Below are positions 46,204-53,892 of a DNA stretch of 64,000 nt, one piece after another. Each line of letters starts with the position of its first letter. Positions within the stretch are counted from its first letter, which is position 1. Origin of the DNA: Shouchella tritolerans (GTDB taxonomy: Bacteria > Bacillota > Bacilli > Bacillales > Bacillaceae_D); the NCBI RefSeq assembly GCF_025770735.1, contig NZ_JAODPB010000005.1, positions 186,001 through 250,000 on the forward strand. The letters are read 5' to 3'. The position numbers and the translations under genes are program-made. The notes under the pieces were generated by a model. The model did no database searches. It was not told the origin of the DNA and saw only the letters and a list, made by a program, of their open reading frames with translations.

Positions 46204-46221
46204 TGAATGAATATTCATTCA
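46204..46221. promoter_or_regulatory. FadR operator
   Basis: TGAATGAATATTCATTCA is a perfect palindrome matching the known Bacillus FadR consensus TGAATGAMTANTCATTCA. It lies between the -10 box and the fadR start, so bound FadR would block initiation. Confidence 0.92.
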
Positions 46222-46229
46222 TGTTATCT

Positions 46230-46258
46230 AGTATAGTACGGGAAAGGGCAATTGTCAA
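46230..46258 (-). promoter_or_regulatory. Sigma-A promoter of fadR-fadB-etfBA
   Basis: Minus strand TTGACA, 17-nt spacer, TATACT. Confidence 0.9.
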
Positions 46259-46277
46259 ACGATAACGGCGGCTTAAA

Positions 46278-46313
46278 AAGGTTTCTCTACATGGCAGCAT
46301 GTAAAGAAACCTT
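46278..46313 (-). terminator. Terminator after lcfA
   Basis: Minus strand AAGGTTTCT.TACATG-CTGC-CATGTA.AGAAACCTTTTTAAG, immediately after the lcfA stop. Confidence 0.9.
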
Positions 46314-46317
46314 CCCT

Positions 46318-48018
46318 TTATGCTTCTTGCTGCGCTTGTTCTTCCTTGCGTGCTTGTTCTTCACTAATGAGCACCCGTTTTAAAATTTTCCCTGTCAGCG
46401 TTGTCGGCAGTTCATCCCTAAATTCATACAGCCGTGGAATTTTATAAGCGGCCAGTTTTTGGCGACAGTATGCTTCCATCTCTTTTTCTGATACCGTTTC
46501 TCCTTCTCTTAACACAATAAATGCTTTCACCGTCTCCCCTCGATACTCGTCAGGAACACCGATTACTGCTGCCTGGACAACAGCTTCATGTTCAAACAAC
46601 ACTTCCTCTACTTCACGGGGATAAATGTTAAAGCCGCCAGCAATAATGATTTCTTTTTTCCGATCAACGATATACACATACCCCTCTTCATCCATACGAG
46701 CCATATCCCCTGTTTTTAGCCACTCGTCATGAAACGTTTGCGCCGTTTCTTCAGGCCGCATCCAGTACCCTTTCATGACTTGTGGGCCGCGGACAAACAG
46801 TTCACCAACCTCGCCGATTTCTGCTTCCCCGTCTTTTTCAAGTGAATACACCATCACATCTGTGTCAGGCCAAGGAATGCCGACACTGCCTGTTTTCCGC
46901 TTTTCCCAGATCGGGTTGGCACAGACAACTGGTGACGTTTCTGTTAATCCATATCCTTCTACAATTCTGCCCTTCGTTTGCGCTTCGAACTTTTGTTGTA
47001 CTTCAAGGGGTAATGCGGAAGCACCGCTTATGCACGCTTTGATCGAAGTCAAATCGTATTGATGAATATGTTCATTGTTTACAAGGGCTACATACATCGT
47101 CGGCGCTCCAGGGAAAAGTGTAATTTGCTGCTTTTCAATCGTTCTTAATACTTCTTCTGGTTTGAACTTCGGCAAAAGCACCATCGTAGCTGCCGTTTTA
47201 ACTGCTAAATTCATCACTGTCGTCATCCCATACACATGGAAAAACGGCATGACGCCAAGCACCCGTTCACTTCCCTCTTCTGTTTTGTAAAGCCAAGCGT
47301 CACATTGCTCCGCGTTGACAACCAAATTCCGATGTGTGAGCATCACGCCTTTGGCAAGCCCTGTTGTCCCTCCAGTATATTGGAGCAACGCCAAATCTTC
47401 TGCGTTTATCTCAACTTCAGGCTCCAACGCTTCCCCCTCTTTTACCAGCCGAGCAAACGGCAATATCCGCTCCGAATACGTCACTTTCACTTTTGGAATG
47501 CCTTGCCTCTTTTGCACAAGGGGAAAGAGCATGTTTTTTGGGAAAGGCAGGTATTCGGCGATGCTCGTGACAATCACCAATTCAAGTGACGTACGCTCAA
47601 TTACCTTTTCGACTTTAGGCAGGACCGAGTCCAGGCACAAAATGACTTTTGCCCTAGCGTCAGCTAGCTGGTGCTCCAATTCCCTTTCGACATAGAGTGG
47701 GTTCGTTTGGACGACGACGCCCCCTACCATGAGCACCGCATAGTAACCAATCACCGATTGCGGACTATTGGCGAGCATAATCGCCACACGGTCGCCTTTT
47801 TTCACGCCCAGTTTTTGCAGTCTATTCGCAAACCGGAGCGTTTGGTCATACAATTCCTCGTAGCTTAGTGTTTTTCCTAAGAAGTGGATTGCCTCGTGTT
47901 GCGGAAACCTGTTAGCTGATTGCTTGAAAAAATGCTGCAACGGCACATCCCCGTAGTCCAAAAAGGGGCGGACTTGTTTCGGATAATGCTGAAACCACCT
48001 TTTTTCATCGCTCGCCAT
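46318..48018 (-). CDS. lcfA: Long-chain acyl-CoA synthetase LcfA
   Basis: ATP-dependent activation of fatty acids to acyl-CoA, feeding beta-oxidation. 566 residues from ATG 48018, preceded by AAGGAGGAGAACC. AMP-forming domain motifs: LQYTGGTTGLAKGVMLTHRN (P-loop), VEGYGLTETSPV, WLKTGDMARMDEEGYVYIVDRKKEIIIAGGFNIYPREVE and the catalytic lysine in PTTLTGKILKR. Hydrophobic stretches but no signal peptide; membrane association would be peripheral. I see no FadR box upstream of it, unlike upstream of fadR. Confidence 0.95.
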   Translation of the reverse strand: MASDEKRWFQHYPKQVRPFLDYGDVPLQHFFKQSANRFPQHEAIHFLGKTLSYEELYDQTLRFANRLQKLGVKKGDRVAIMLANSPQSVIGYYAVLMVGGVVVQTNPLYVERELEHQLADARAKVILCLDSVLPKVEKVIERTSLELVIVTSIAEYLPFPKNMLFPLVQKRQGIPKVKVTYSERILPFARLVKEGEALEPEVEINAEDLALLQYTGGTTGLAKGVMLTHRNLVVNAEQCDAWLYKTEEGSERVLGVMPFFHVYGMTTVMNLAVKTAATMVLLPKFKPEEVLRTIEKQQITLFPGAPTMYVALVNNEHIHQYDLTSIKACISGASALPLEVQQKFEAQTKGRIVEGYGLTETSPVVCANPIWEKRKTGSVGIPWPDTDVMVYSLEKDGEAEIGEVGELFVRGPQVMKGYWMRPEETAQTFHDEWLKTGDMARMDEEGYVYIVDRKKEIIIAGGFNIYPREVEEVLFEHEAVVQAAVIGVPDEYRGETVKAFIVLREGETVSEKEMEAYCRQKLAAYKIPRLYEFRDELPTTLTGKILKRVLISEEQARKEEQAQQEA

Positions 48019-48159
48019 GGTTCTCCTCCTTATAAGGCCCCTTTCGCAAGAAATTCTCCTCATCTATCATTGTATTGTAATCGCTTACATCATTTCAAAT
48101 GTTTTTTTCTTTTTTTGTACATTTATTGCAAGCCAGCATTGCTCTCGAATGGCAAAAGC

Positions 48160-48190
48160 GCCTCCCCCGGCAAGAGGGAAACGCTCCTTA
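48160..48190 (-). terminator. Hairpin after the small membrane ORF
   Basis: Minus strand AGCG.TTCCC...GGGGA..CGCTTTTGCC, imperfect stem directly after the 27-codon ORF. Confidence 0.45.
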
Positions 48191-48193
48191 TTA

Positions 48194-48277
48194 CTATGCG
48201 TATAAAATTAAGAACACAATTCCAGCAATGGCAAATAACCCACAACTAATGTATAAAATTCGTATCAACCGTTCCAT
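48194..48277 (-). CDS. Small hydrophobic protein, 27 residues
   Basis: ATG at 48277 opens MERLIRILYISCGLFAIAGI and continues with a hydrophobic tail to a TAG; the protein is a single predicted membrane helix with a positive N-terminus. It begins 18 nt after the yshE stop, with AGGTTGTGAG as a possible ribosome site, and a hairpin follows. The third positions vary freely while the hydrophobic pattern is kept, as in a real small protein, but no family is recognised. It would be cotranscribed with yshE. Confidence 0.45.
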   Translation of the reverse strand: MERLIRILYISCGLFAIAGIVFLILYA

Positions 48278-48295
48278 GCACTCACAACCTATTCT

Positions 48296-48706
48296 CTAAG
48301 CGGTTATACTTGCACTAATGACAAATGAAAGGCCAACAGACAGCAGCAGCGACAGCAGACCAACTGCGCGGTTGTCGTTTTTGATTTCCTCGTCGACTTT
48401 AAAACCTGGTGTCAGAAATTCAAAAATAAAGTAGCTAAATAACAATAACGCAAACCCAAAAATTCCCCACATCAGCATGACCAATAACCCATCGGAATGC
48501 TGGATCGTCGCGGCAAAAATGTTCGCTGTCCCGACAATTTTTCCGCCCGTAGCCATTGCAACGGCAACATTGCCTCCCTTGATTTCTTCCCAGTTATTAT
48601 AGCTAGTCACTGTTTCAAAAATGGCAAGAAAGACGACAAGCATTAAGATCGTTACACTGTAATTTGCTACGGTTTGAACCCATTCATTTTGAAGGAGTAC
48701 GTCCAT
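48296..48706 (-). CDS. yshE: DUF350 membrane protein YshE
   Basis: A 136-residue integral membrane protein with four hydrophobic segments, DUF350 family (YjfL-like). TNSNNW-type polar connection is seen as TSYNNWEEIKGGNVAVAMATGGKIVG, the conserved loop of the family. Function unknown. It lies 13 nt after mutS2 in the mutS2 operon and precedes the 27-residue ORF; B. subtilis has yshE in the same place. Confidence 0.88.
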   Translation of the reverse strand: MDVLLQNEWVQTVANYSVTILMLVVFLAIFETVTSYNNWEEIKGGNVAVAMATGGKIVGTANIFAATIQHSDGLLVMLMWGIFGFALLLFSYFIFEFLTPGFKVDEEIKNDNRAVGLLSLLLSVGLSFVISASITA

Positions 48707-48719
48707 GTCTAGCTCCTTT

Positions 48720-51083
48720 CTATTTAAGCTCGATTACTGTATTGCCAAGCCCGCCTTCATTCATGCCGCCGTCACGGGCAGATTTAACACGGGGATGGTT
48801 GGCAACGAACTGTTTAACACCTTTGCGCAAGGCGCCAGTCCCTTTTCCATGAATGATCGAGACTTGATGGTAACCAGCAAGCAATGCATCATCAATGTAT
48901 TTTTCAACTCGGCGCATCGCGTCTTCATACCGTTCCCCACGTAGGTCGAGCTCCGCTTTGACATGTGCATCATTTCCACGAATCGTCGTAATTGCCTTTT
49001 CTGGCTGGCGCCGCTCCTGCTCAAGCAATTGGATATCATCAATAGGGACGGCCATTTTCATAATGCCGAGCTGTACTTGGTACTCATTATCGCCTATTTT
49101 TTTCACGACTGTGCCTTTCTGGTTAAAACTTAACACTTTGACTTCGTCGCCTGGCTCTGGCAAACGTTTCGCCTTTTCTGCTTGTTTTTTTACTTGCTTG
49201 CGCTTTTTGGAGACAAGTTTTGGCGCTGCTTCCTCCAGTTGTTTTCGCGCTTCAATGAGTTGGTGCTCTTTTACAGCTACACCTTGCTTTTGCAAATCGC
49301 GCAACTCGGAAATGATCAATTCCGCTTTTTCTTGTGCGGCTGCGACCACTTTTTCCGCCTTCTGTTCGGCTTTCTGCAAAGCAGCCTCTTTCATTTCTTC
49401 AAAAGAAGCCATCTGTTTTTCCAAGTCTCGTTTTAATGCTTCCGCTTCACGGCGGACAGCCTCCGCTCGACTCCATTCGCTTTGTGCTGATTTTTGACTA
49501 TCCTCCAGGGAGGCGATCATTTTTTCTACTTGAGACGCATCGCTGTCAATTTGCAGTTTAGCCTGGTCGATAATACGCTCGTCTAGCCCGAGGCGCCTTG
49601 AAATCGCAAACGCATTGCTGCGTCCAGGAACGCCGACAAGCAAGCGATACGTTGGCCGCAGCGTCTCGACATTGAATTCAACACTCGCATTTAATGCGCC
49701 TTCGCGGTTATAGGCATAGCCTTTCAACTCGCTATAGTGGGTAGTCGCCACAGCAAGCGCTCCCCGTTTGTAGACATGGTCTAATATTGAAATCGCTAAT
49801 GCCGCCCCTTCGGTTGGGTCTGTGCCTGCTCCTAGCTCATCAAACAAAATAAGGCTATTTTCATTCATTTCATTTAAAATCGAGACAATGTTTTTCATAT
49901 GAGACGAAAAGGTGCTCAAGCTTTGTTCTATTGACTGCTCGTCGCCAATGTCTGCAAAAATATGTTCAAAAACGGCAAGCTCCGTTTCTTCAGCAGCAGG
50001 GACAAATAGACCAGATTGGGCCATTAAGGTCAGCAATCCAATCGTTTTCAGCGTGACCGTCTTACCACCTGTATTTGGTCCAGTGATCACTAGTGAACGA
50101 ATCTGGTCGCCGATCGCCACATCGCTCGGGACGACTTCGCCTGGAGGCAAAAGCGGGTGACGCGCTTGCCGCAAATCCAAATACCCACGATCATTTAACG
50201 TTGGCTTAACTGCCTTAACGGCTTTGGCATAATAAGCTTTTGCACAGATAAAATCAAGTTGTGCCAGCTTATCTACATTAAGAAGCAGCTGCTCGCTTTC
50301 CTCCGCCACTTTTGCCGACAGTTCTCTTAAAATCCGTTCCATTTCCCGCTTTTCTTTTGCTTTTGCTTCTGTTAATTGGTTATTTAACGTCACAATCGCT
50401 GCCGGTTCGATAAACAGCGTCGCCCCAGAGGATGACTGGTCATGGACGATGCCGCCAAATGTCCCCCTGTATTCTTGTTTAACAGGGAGCACATAACGGT
50501 CACTACGGATGGTCACAATGGCATCAGACAACATTTTCCGTGTATTGGACGAACGCGTTAACTGGTCAAGCTTGGACTTGATCCCTGATTCATAGCTGCG
50601 GATTTGATGGCGCACTGTCCGTAAACTCGTGCTGGCTGAGTCAAGGACGTAGCCGTTATCATCAATGCATTGTTTAATGGCTTTTTCAATTGGTGAAAGG
50701 GGCTCAATTTGCTCCACATGCCCTGCTAAAATTGGCACTTCGATATGACCGTCTTCGATGATCGTTTCGATAAACTGCTTCACCCTTTTTCCACCATATA
50801 ATGTCGAAGCAATTTCAATCAATTCAGTTGCTGACAACACCCCGCCAATCGCTGCACGCTTAATATGGGGGCGGATATCTGAAATGCCTCCGAGAGGGAC
50901 ATGTCCCTTTAACCGCAGAACATTTGCTGCTTCAGCTGTTTCATCTTGGAGATGGCGCACTTCTTCTAAAGACGTAGAAGGTACAAGCTCGTTGACTTTC
51001 TGCCTACCAAGGGAAGAAGCAACATGTTCAAGCAGTTGCTGTTTCATTTTGTTGTATTCTAAAACGCGCTGCACACGTTCCAT
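48720..51083 (-). CDS. mutS2: MutS2 (RqcU) endonuclease/ribosome-rescue ATPase
   Basis: A 787-residue MutS paralogue lacking the mismatch-recognition domain. It has the clamp region with a long coiled coil, the ABC ATPase with Walker A GPNTGGKTVTLKTIG and DELGAGTDPTEGAALAIS, a Glu/Lys-rich coiled coil (about residues 515-630), the KOW-like segment, and a C-terminal Smr domain (LDLRGERYEDAMRRVEKYIDD, HGKGTGALRKG). Family members suppress homologous recombination and, in Bacillus, split collided ribosomes. Downstream of polX by 23 nt. Confidence 0.96.
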   Translation of the reverse strand: MERVQRVLEYNKMKQQLLEHVASSLGRQKVNELVPSTSLEEVRHLQDETAEAANVLRLKGHVPLGGISDIRPHIKRAAIGGVLSATELIEIASTLYGGKRVKQFIETIIEDGHIEVPILAGHVEQIEPLSPIEKAIKQCIDDNGYVLDSASTSLRTVRHQIRSYESGIKSKLDQLTRSSNTRKMLSDAIVTIRSDRYVLPVKQEYRGTFGGIVHDQSSSGATLFIEPAAIVTLNNQLTEAKAKEKREMERILRELSAKVAEESEQLLLNVDKLAQLDFICAKAYYAKAVKAVKPTLNDRGYLDLRQARHPLLPPGEVVPSDVAIGDQIRSLVITGPNTGGKTVTLKTIGLLTLMAQSGLFVPAAEETELAVFEHIFADIGDEQSIEQSLSTFSSHMKNIVSILNEMNENSLILFDELGAGTDPTEGAALAISILDHVYKRGALAVATTHYSELKGYAYNREGALNASVEFNVETLRPTYRLLVGVPGRSNAFAISRRLGLDERIIDQAKLQIDSDASQVEKMIASLEDSQKSAQSEWSRAEAVRREAEALKRDLEKQMASFEEMKEAALQKAEQKAEKVVAAAQEKAELIISELRDLQKQGVAVKEHQLIEARKQLEEAAPKLVSKKRKQVKKQAEKAKRLPEPGDEVKVLSFNQKGTVVKKIGDNEYQVQLGIMKMAVPIDDIQLLEQERRQPEKAITTIRGNDAHVKAELDLRGERYEDAMRRVEKYIDDALLAGYHQVSIIHGKGTGALRKGVKQFVANHPRVKSARDGGMNEGGLGNTVIELK

Positions 51084-51106
51084 TGTGCAACCTCCTTTAT
51101 TGAAAG

Positions 51107-52822
51107 CTAATGCCTGCGTTTAAGCCATTGCTGCAATTTTTCCAACGGCCAAGTATTCAATACTTGGTCAGGACACAACATCGCTTTTCTTGCATGAGCA
51201 TAGCCATATTCAACATTTGCAAGTGTACCGATTCGATGTGCGTCTGAATTGATGGCAATCGGCACGCCTGTTTCTGCTGCTAACTTTAACCATGTCACTT
51301 CCAAATCAAGACGCCTCGGACTTGCATTCAATTCGAGTGCGCAACCAGCTTCACTCGCCCATTGAATAAGTGTTGGCACATGTACGGCATAGCCTTTGCG
51401 CTTGCCAATAAGGCGACCTGTTGGATGAGCAACTAGGTCAACATGGGGGTTGAAAATCGCTGTTTGCAATCGTTCCATCAGTTTCTCCTCACTTTGCGAA
51501 AATGCAGAATGGATCGAGGCGATTACAAAGTCGATTTCACTTAACAGCTCGTCTGGATAATCAAGCTCCCCATTAGGGAGAATATCCATCTCAATTCCTG
51601 TTAATATCGTCATTCCGTTATTTTGTTGATTGTACTCCCTGATGTACTCATGTTGTTGTTTTAAGCGTTCAATCGATAAGCCGTTGGCTACTTTTAGAAA
51701 GCGGGAATGATCGGTAATGGCAATATGGGTATAACCACGCTTCTTTGCTGCTTCTGCCATTTCTTCAAGCGAATGGGCGCCATCACTCCACGTCGTATGC
51801 ATATGCAAATCCGCTTTCGCATCGATTAGAGAAACCTCTTCTGCCGTCTCGCGATAGCGTTCTAGTTCGCTGCCATCTTCTCTGGCCTCCGGTGAAATAT
51901 AAGGCAAGCCAAAGTGGGAAAAAAAGGCTCGCTCATCGGGAAATGTTTTAATTGCGCCTGTCTCCACCGTTTCAATTCCATATTCATTGATTTTTTCGCC
52001 ACGTTTCTTGGCGAGTTGCCGCATACGGACGTTGTGGTCTTTGGAGCCAGTAAAATGGTGCAGTGCTGTTGCAAAAGCTTCATCGGGAACAAGGCGAAAA
52101 TCAACCGAAATCGTATGTTCTTCAAGGTCAAGTTCAACAGATACTTTGCCATTTCCTTTCGCAATAATGTTGGCAATCCCTTCTAGCCGCAAAATTTGTT
52201 CTTTAACCGAAGAAGGGTTATCAGTCGCAATGATATAGTCCAAGTCTTTGACCGTTTCCCTCATTCTACGTAAACTGCCTGCTCGAGAAAAACGTAACAC
52301 ATCGCGAAAGCCAGCAATCTGTTGTTCAAGTTGCTCGGAAAACGGCAGCACGTCGGCAACAGGAAGCCGTTCTGGTCGTACGTTCCAAACGGCAAGCGCT
52401 TCAATAATGTTGTCTTCTGATTTTTTGCCAAACCCTGCAAGCCCGCGAATTTGACCAGCTTTAGCTGCCTGAAGCAAGCTTTCTCCATCAGTAATGCCAA
52501 GTTCTCGGTAAAGCTTGCCGACCTTTTTGCCACCAAGTCCAGGAATCGTAAGAAGCGGCAATAACCCAGCCGGCAATTGTTGTGCCAATTCATTCAGCAA
52601 CGATGACGCTCCTGTTTCCTTAAATTCCTGGATGACATCGGCCGTTGCTTGGCCGATTCCATTGATCGCTTTTAGGTCATCCATTTCCGCTAACGTGCGG
52701 CCGTCTTGTTCCAATGCCTGGGCTGCTCTCCGGTAAGCAGCTATTTTAAAAGGGTTTTCCCCTTTTATTTCCATGTAAGTCGCGATAGTTTCTAACACTT
52801 GGATCGCTTGTTTTTTGTCCAT
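51107..52822 (-). CDS. polX: DNA polymerase/3'-5' exonuclease PolX
   Basis: Family X repair polymerase of 571 residues. An N-terminal helix-hairpin-helix region (LKAINGIGQATADVIQEF, LLTIPGLGGKKVGKLYRELG) binds gaps, the nucleotidyltransferase palm has GSLRRMRETVKDLDYIIAT with the metal aspartates, and the C-terminal PHP domain from about residue 335 (ADLHMHTTWSDGAHSLEEM, AITDHSRF) supplies 3'-5' exonuclease activity. RBS AAGGAGAGG before ATG. Sits between cvpA and mutS2 as in B. subtilis (yshC). Confidence 0.95.
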   Translation of the reverse strand: MDKKQAIQVLETIATYMEIKGENPFKIAAYRRAAQALEQDGRTLAEMDDLKAINGIGQATADVIQEFKETGASSLLNELAQQLPAGLLPLLTIPGLGGKKVGKLYRELGITDGESLLQAAKAGQIRGLAGFGKKSEDNIIEALAVWNVRPERLPVADVLPFSEQLEQQIAGFRDVLRFSRAGSLRRMRETVKDLDYIIATDNPSSVKEQILRLEGIANIIAKGNGKVSVELDLEEHTISVDFRLVPDEAFATALHHFTGSKDHNVRMRQLAKKRGEKINEYGIETVETGAIKTFPDERAFFSHFGLPYISPEAREDGSELERYRETAEEVSLIDAKADLHMHTTWSDGAHSLEEMAEAAKKRGYTHIAITDHSRFLKVANGLSIERLKQQHEYIREYNQQNNGMTILTGIEMDILPNGELDYPDELLSEIDFVIASIHSAFSQSEEKLMERLQTAIFNPHVDLVAHPTGRLIGKRKGYAVHVPTLIQWASEAGCALELNASPRRLDLEVTWLKLAAETGVPIAINSDAHRIGTLANVEYGYAHARKAMLCPDQVLNTWPLEKLQQWLKRRH

Positions 52823-52943
52823 TAGCGTCCTCTCCTTCTTACTCCTTCCCTATCATACCGACTTTTGCTATTCAAACGCAAACAGCAACCGCAAAAAATC
52901 GAGTGGTTCCCGCGGAAAACGCACCCCTAAACTAGGTGGAGCC

Positions 52944-52970
52944 AAAAAGCAGCCCGCTGTAGCGAGCTGC
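52944..52970 (-). terminator. Terminator after cvpA
   Basis: Minus strand GCAGCTCGCT-ACA-GCGGGCTGC-TTTTTGG, directly past the cvpA stop, so polX needs its own promoter or read-through. Confidence 0.8.
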
Positions 52971-52973
52971 CAA

Positions 52974-53513
52974 TTAAAACGTTGGCCTTACCCATAAGTC
53001 ATTTAACCAATCAGACAGATAAGGCGTATGGTTAATCATAAATTCTGCGACAACGGACGATTGCAATGCCGATTGCACTTCGTTTATTGGCAATGCCGTT
53101 GCTACAAAAAGCAATACAAACAGCAACAAATAAAACTCAACGAAGCCGAGCACGCCGCCAAGCAAGCGGTTGAGTGTATGCAATATCGGCAAATGGGAAA
53201 CAAAATCAAGCATTGATCCAATAATGTGAAGCAAGATTTTTGTCCCAAAAAATAAAATCGCAAACGCAATCGCTGAATAATAGACACTTTCTGCATCAAA
53301 GGCTTGGATAATCATGCCGAATGCCCCATCAGCCGAAAATTCCGGATATGGAATATAGAGGCGGATGGTACGGGCAAGGGGCTCATAGTAGTTCCAAGCA
53401 ACAAATATCGCTACAAAAAAGCTAACCAGGTGGATAAACTGTAAAATAAAACCTCTACGCCGGCCAATTAAAAAGCCAACTAGAAGCAACAGCATAATAA
53501 CGGCACTAACCAT
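52974..53513 (-). CDS. cvpA: CvpA-family membrane protein YshB
   Basis: A 179-residue protein with four hydrophobic segments, CvpA/YshB family (named for colicin V production in E. coli; broader role in envelope homeostasis is suspected). The GRRRGFILQFIHLVSFFVAIFVAW start and LGGVLGFVEFYLLLFV end are typical. It starts 1 nt after the zapA stop codon, so the two are coupled. Confidence 0.88.
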   Translation of the reverse strand: MVSAVIMLLLLVGFLIGRRRGFILQFIHLVSFFVAIFVAWNYYEPLARTIRLYIPYPEFSADGAFGMIIQAFDAESVYYSAIAFAILFFGTKILLHIIGSMLDFVSHLPILHTLNRLLGGVLGFVEFYLLLFVLLFVATALPINEVQSALQSSVVAEFMINHTPYLSDWLNDLWVRPTF

Positions 53514-53514
53514 G

Positions 53515-53751
53515 TTATTCTCCTTCGTATTGGCGTTTCAATTTTAAGTATTCATCAGCAATGTTTAAAGCAGTGAGAACAGCTAGCTTTGTTGAATCCA
53601 AATAAGGATTGCGCTTCTTTAGCTCCTCCATTTTTTCATTCATGTAGGATGCTACAGCTTTTACATGAGCTGGTTCCTCACTGCTCACCACTTTGTAAGT
53701 TTGTCCTTGTATACGGACGGTTGTCCTTTTTTTATTATTGTTCTTCTCCAC
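53515..53751 (-). CDS. zapA: Cell division protein ZapA
   Basis: A 78-residue ZapA that bundles FtsZ at mid-cell. The conserved core TTVRIQGQTYKVVSSEEPAHV and the coiled-coil NPYLDSTKLAVLTALNIADEYLKLK are clear. Start is GTG at 53751, 7 nt after AGGAGG; the open frame above it to 53823 is not coding. Cotranscribed with cvpA. RnhC, which separates zapA from pheT in B. subtilis, is absent here. Confidence 0.92.
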   Translation of the reverse strand: MEKNNNKKRTTVRIQGQTYKVVSSEEPAHVKAVASYMNEKMEELKKRNPYLDSTKLAVLTALNIADEYLKLKRQYEGE

Positions 53752-53841
53752 GAAAGAACCTCCTAGCGCACATTGATTGTGCCCTACCCTAAAACTAATG
53801 TTCATCATACCATGCGAGAGCAAAATTGGAAACTGCTAAAA

Positions 53842-53864
53842 AGCGATTGCTAAATGCAATCGCT
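53842..53864 (-). terminator. Terminator of pheST
   Basis: Minus strand AGCGATTGC-ATTTA-GCAATCGCT-TTTTAG, about 28 nt after the pheT stop. Confidence 0.85.
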
Positions 53865-53892
53865 CCATTGTTCTATTGCTTCCCATTCCACA

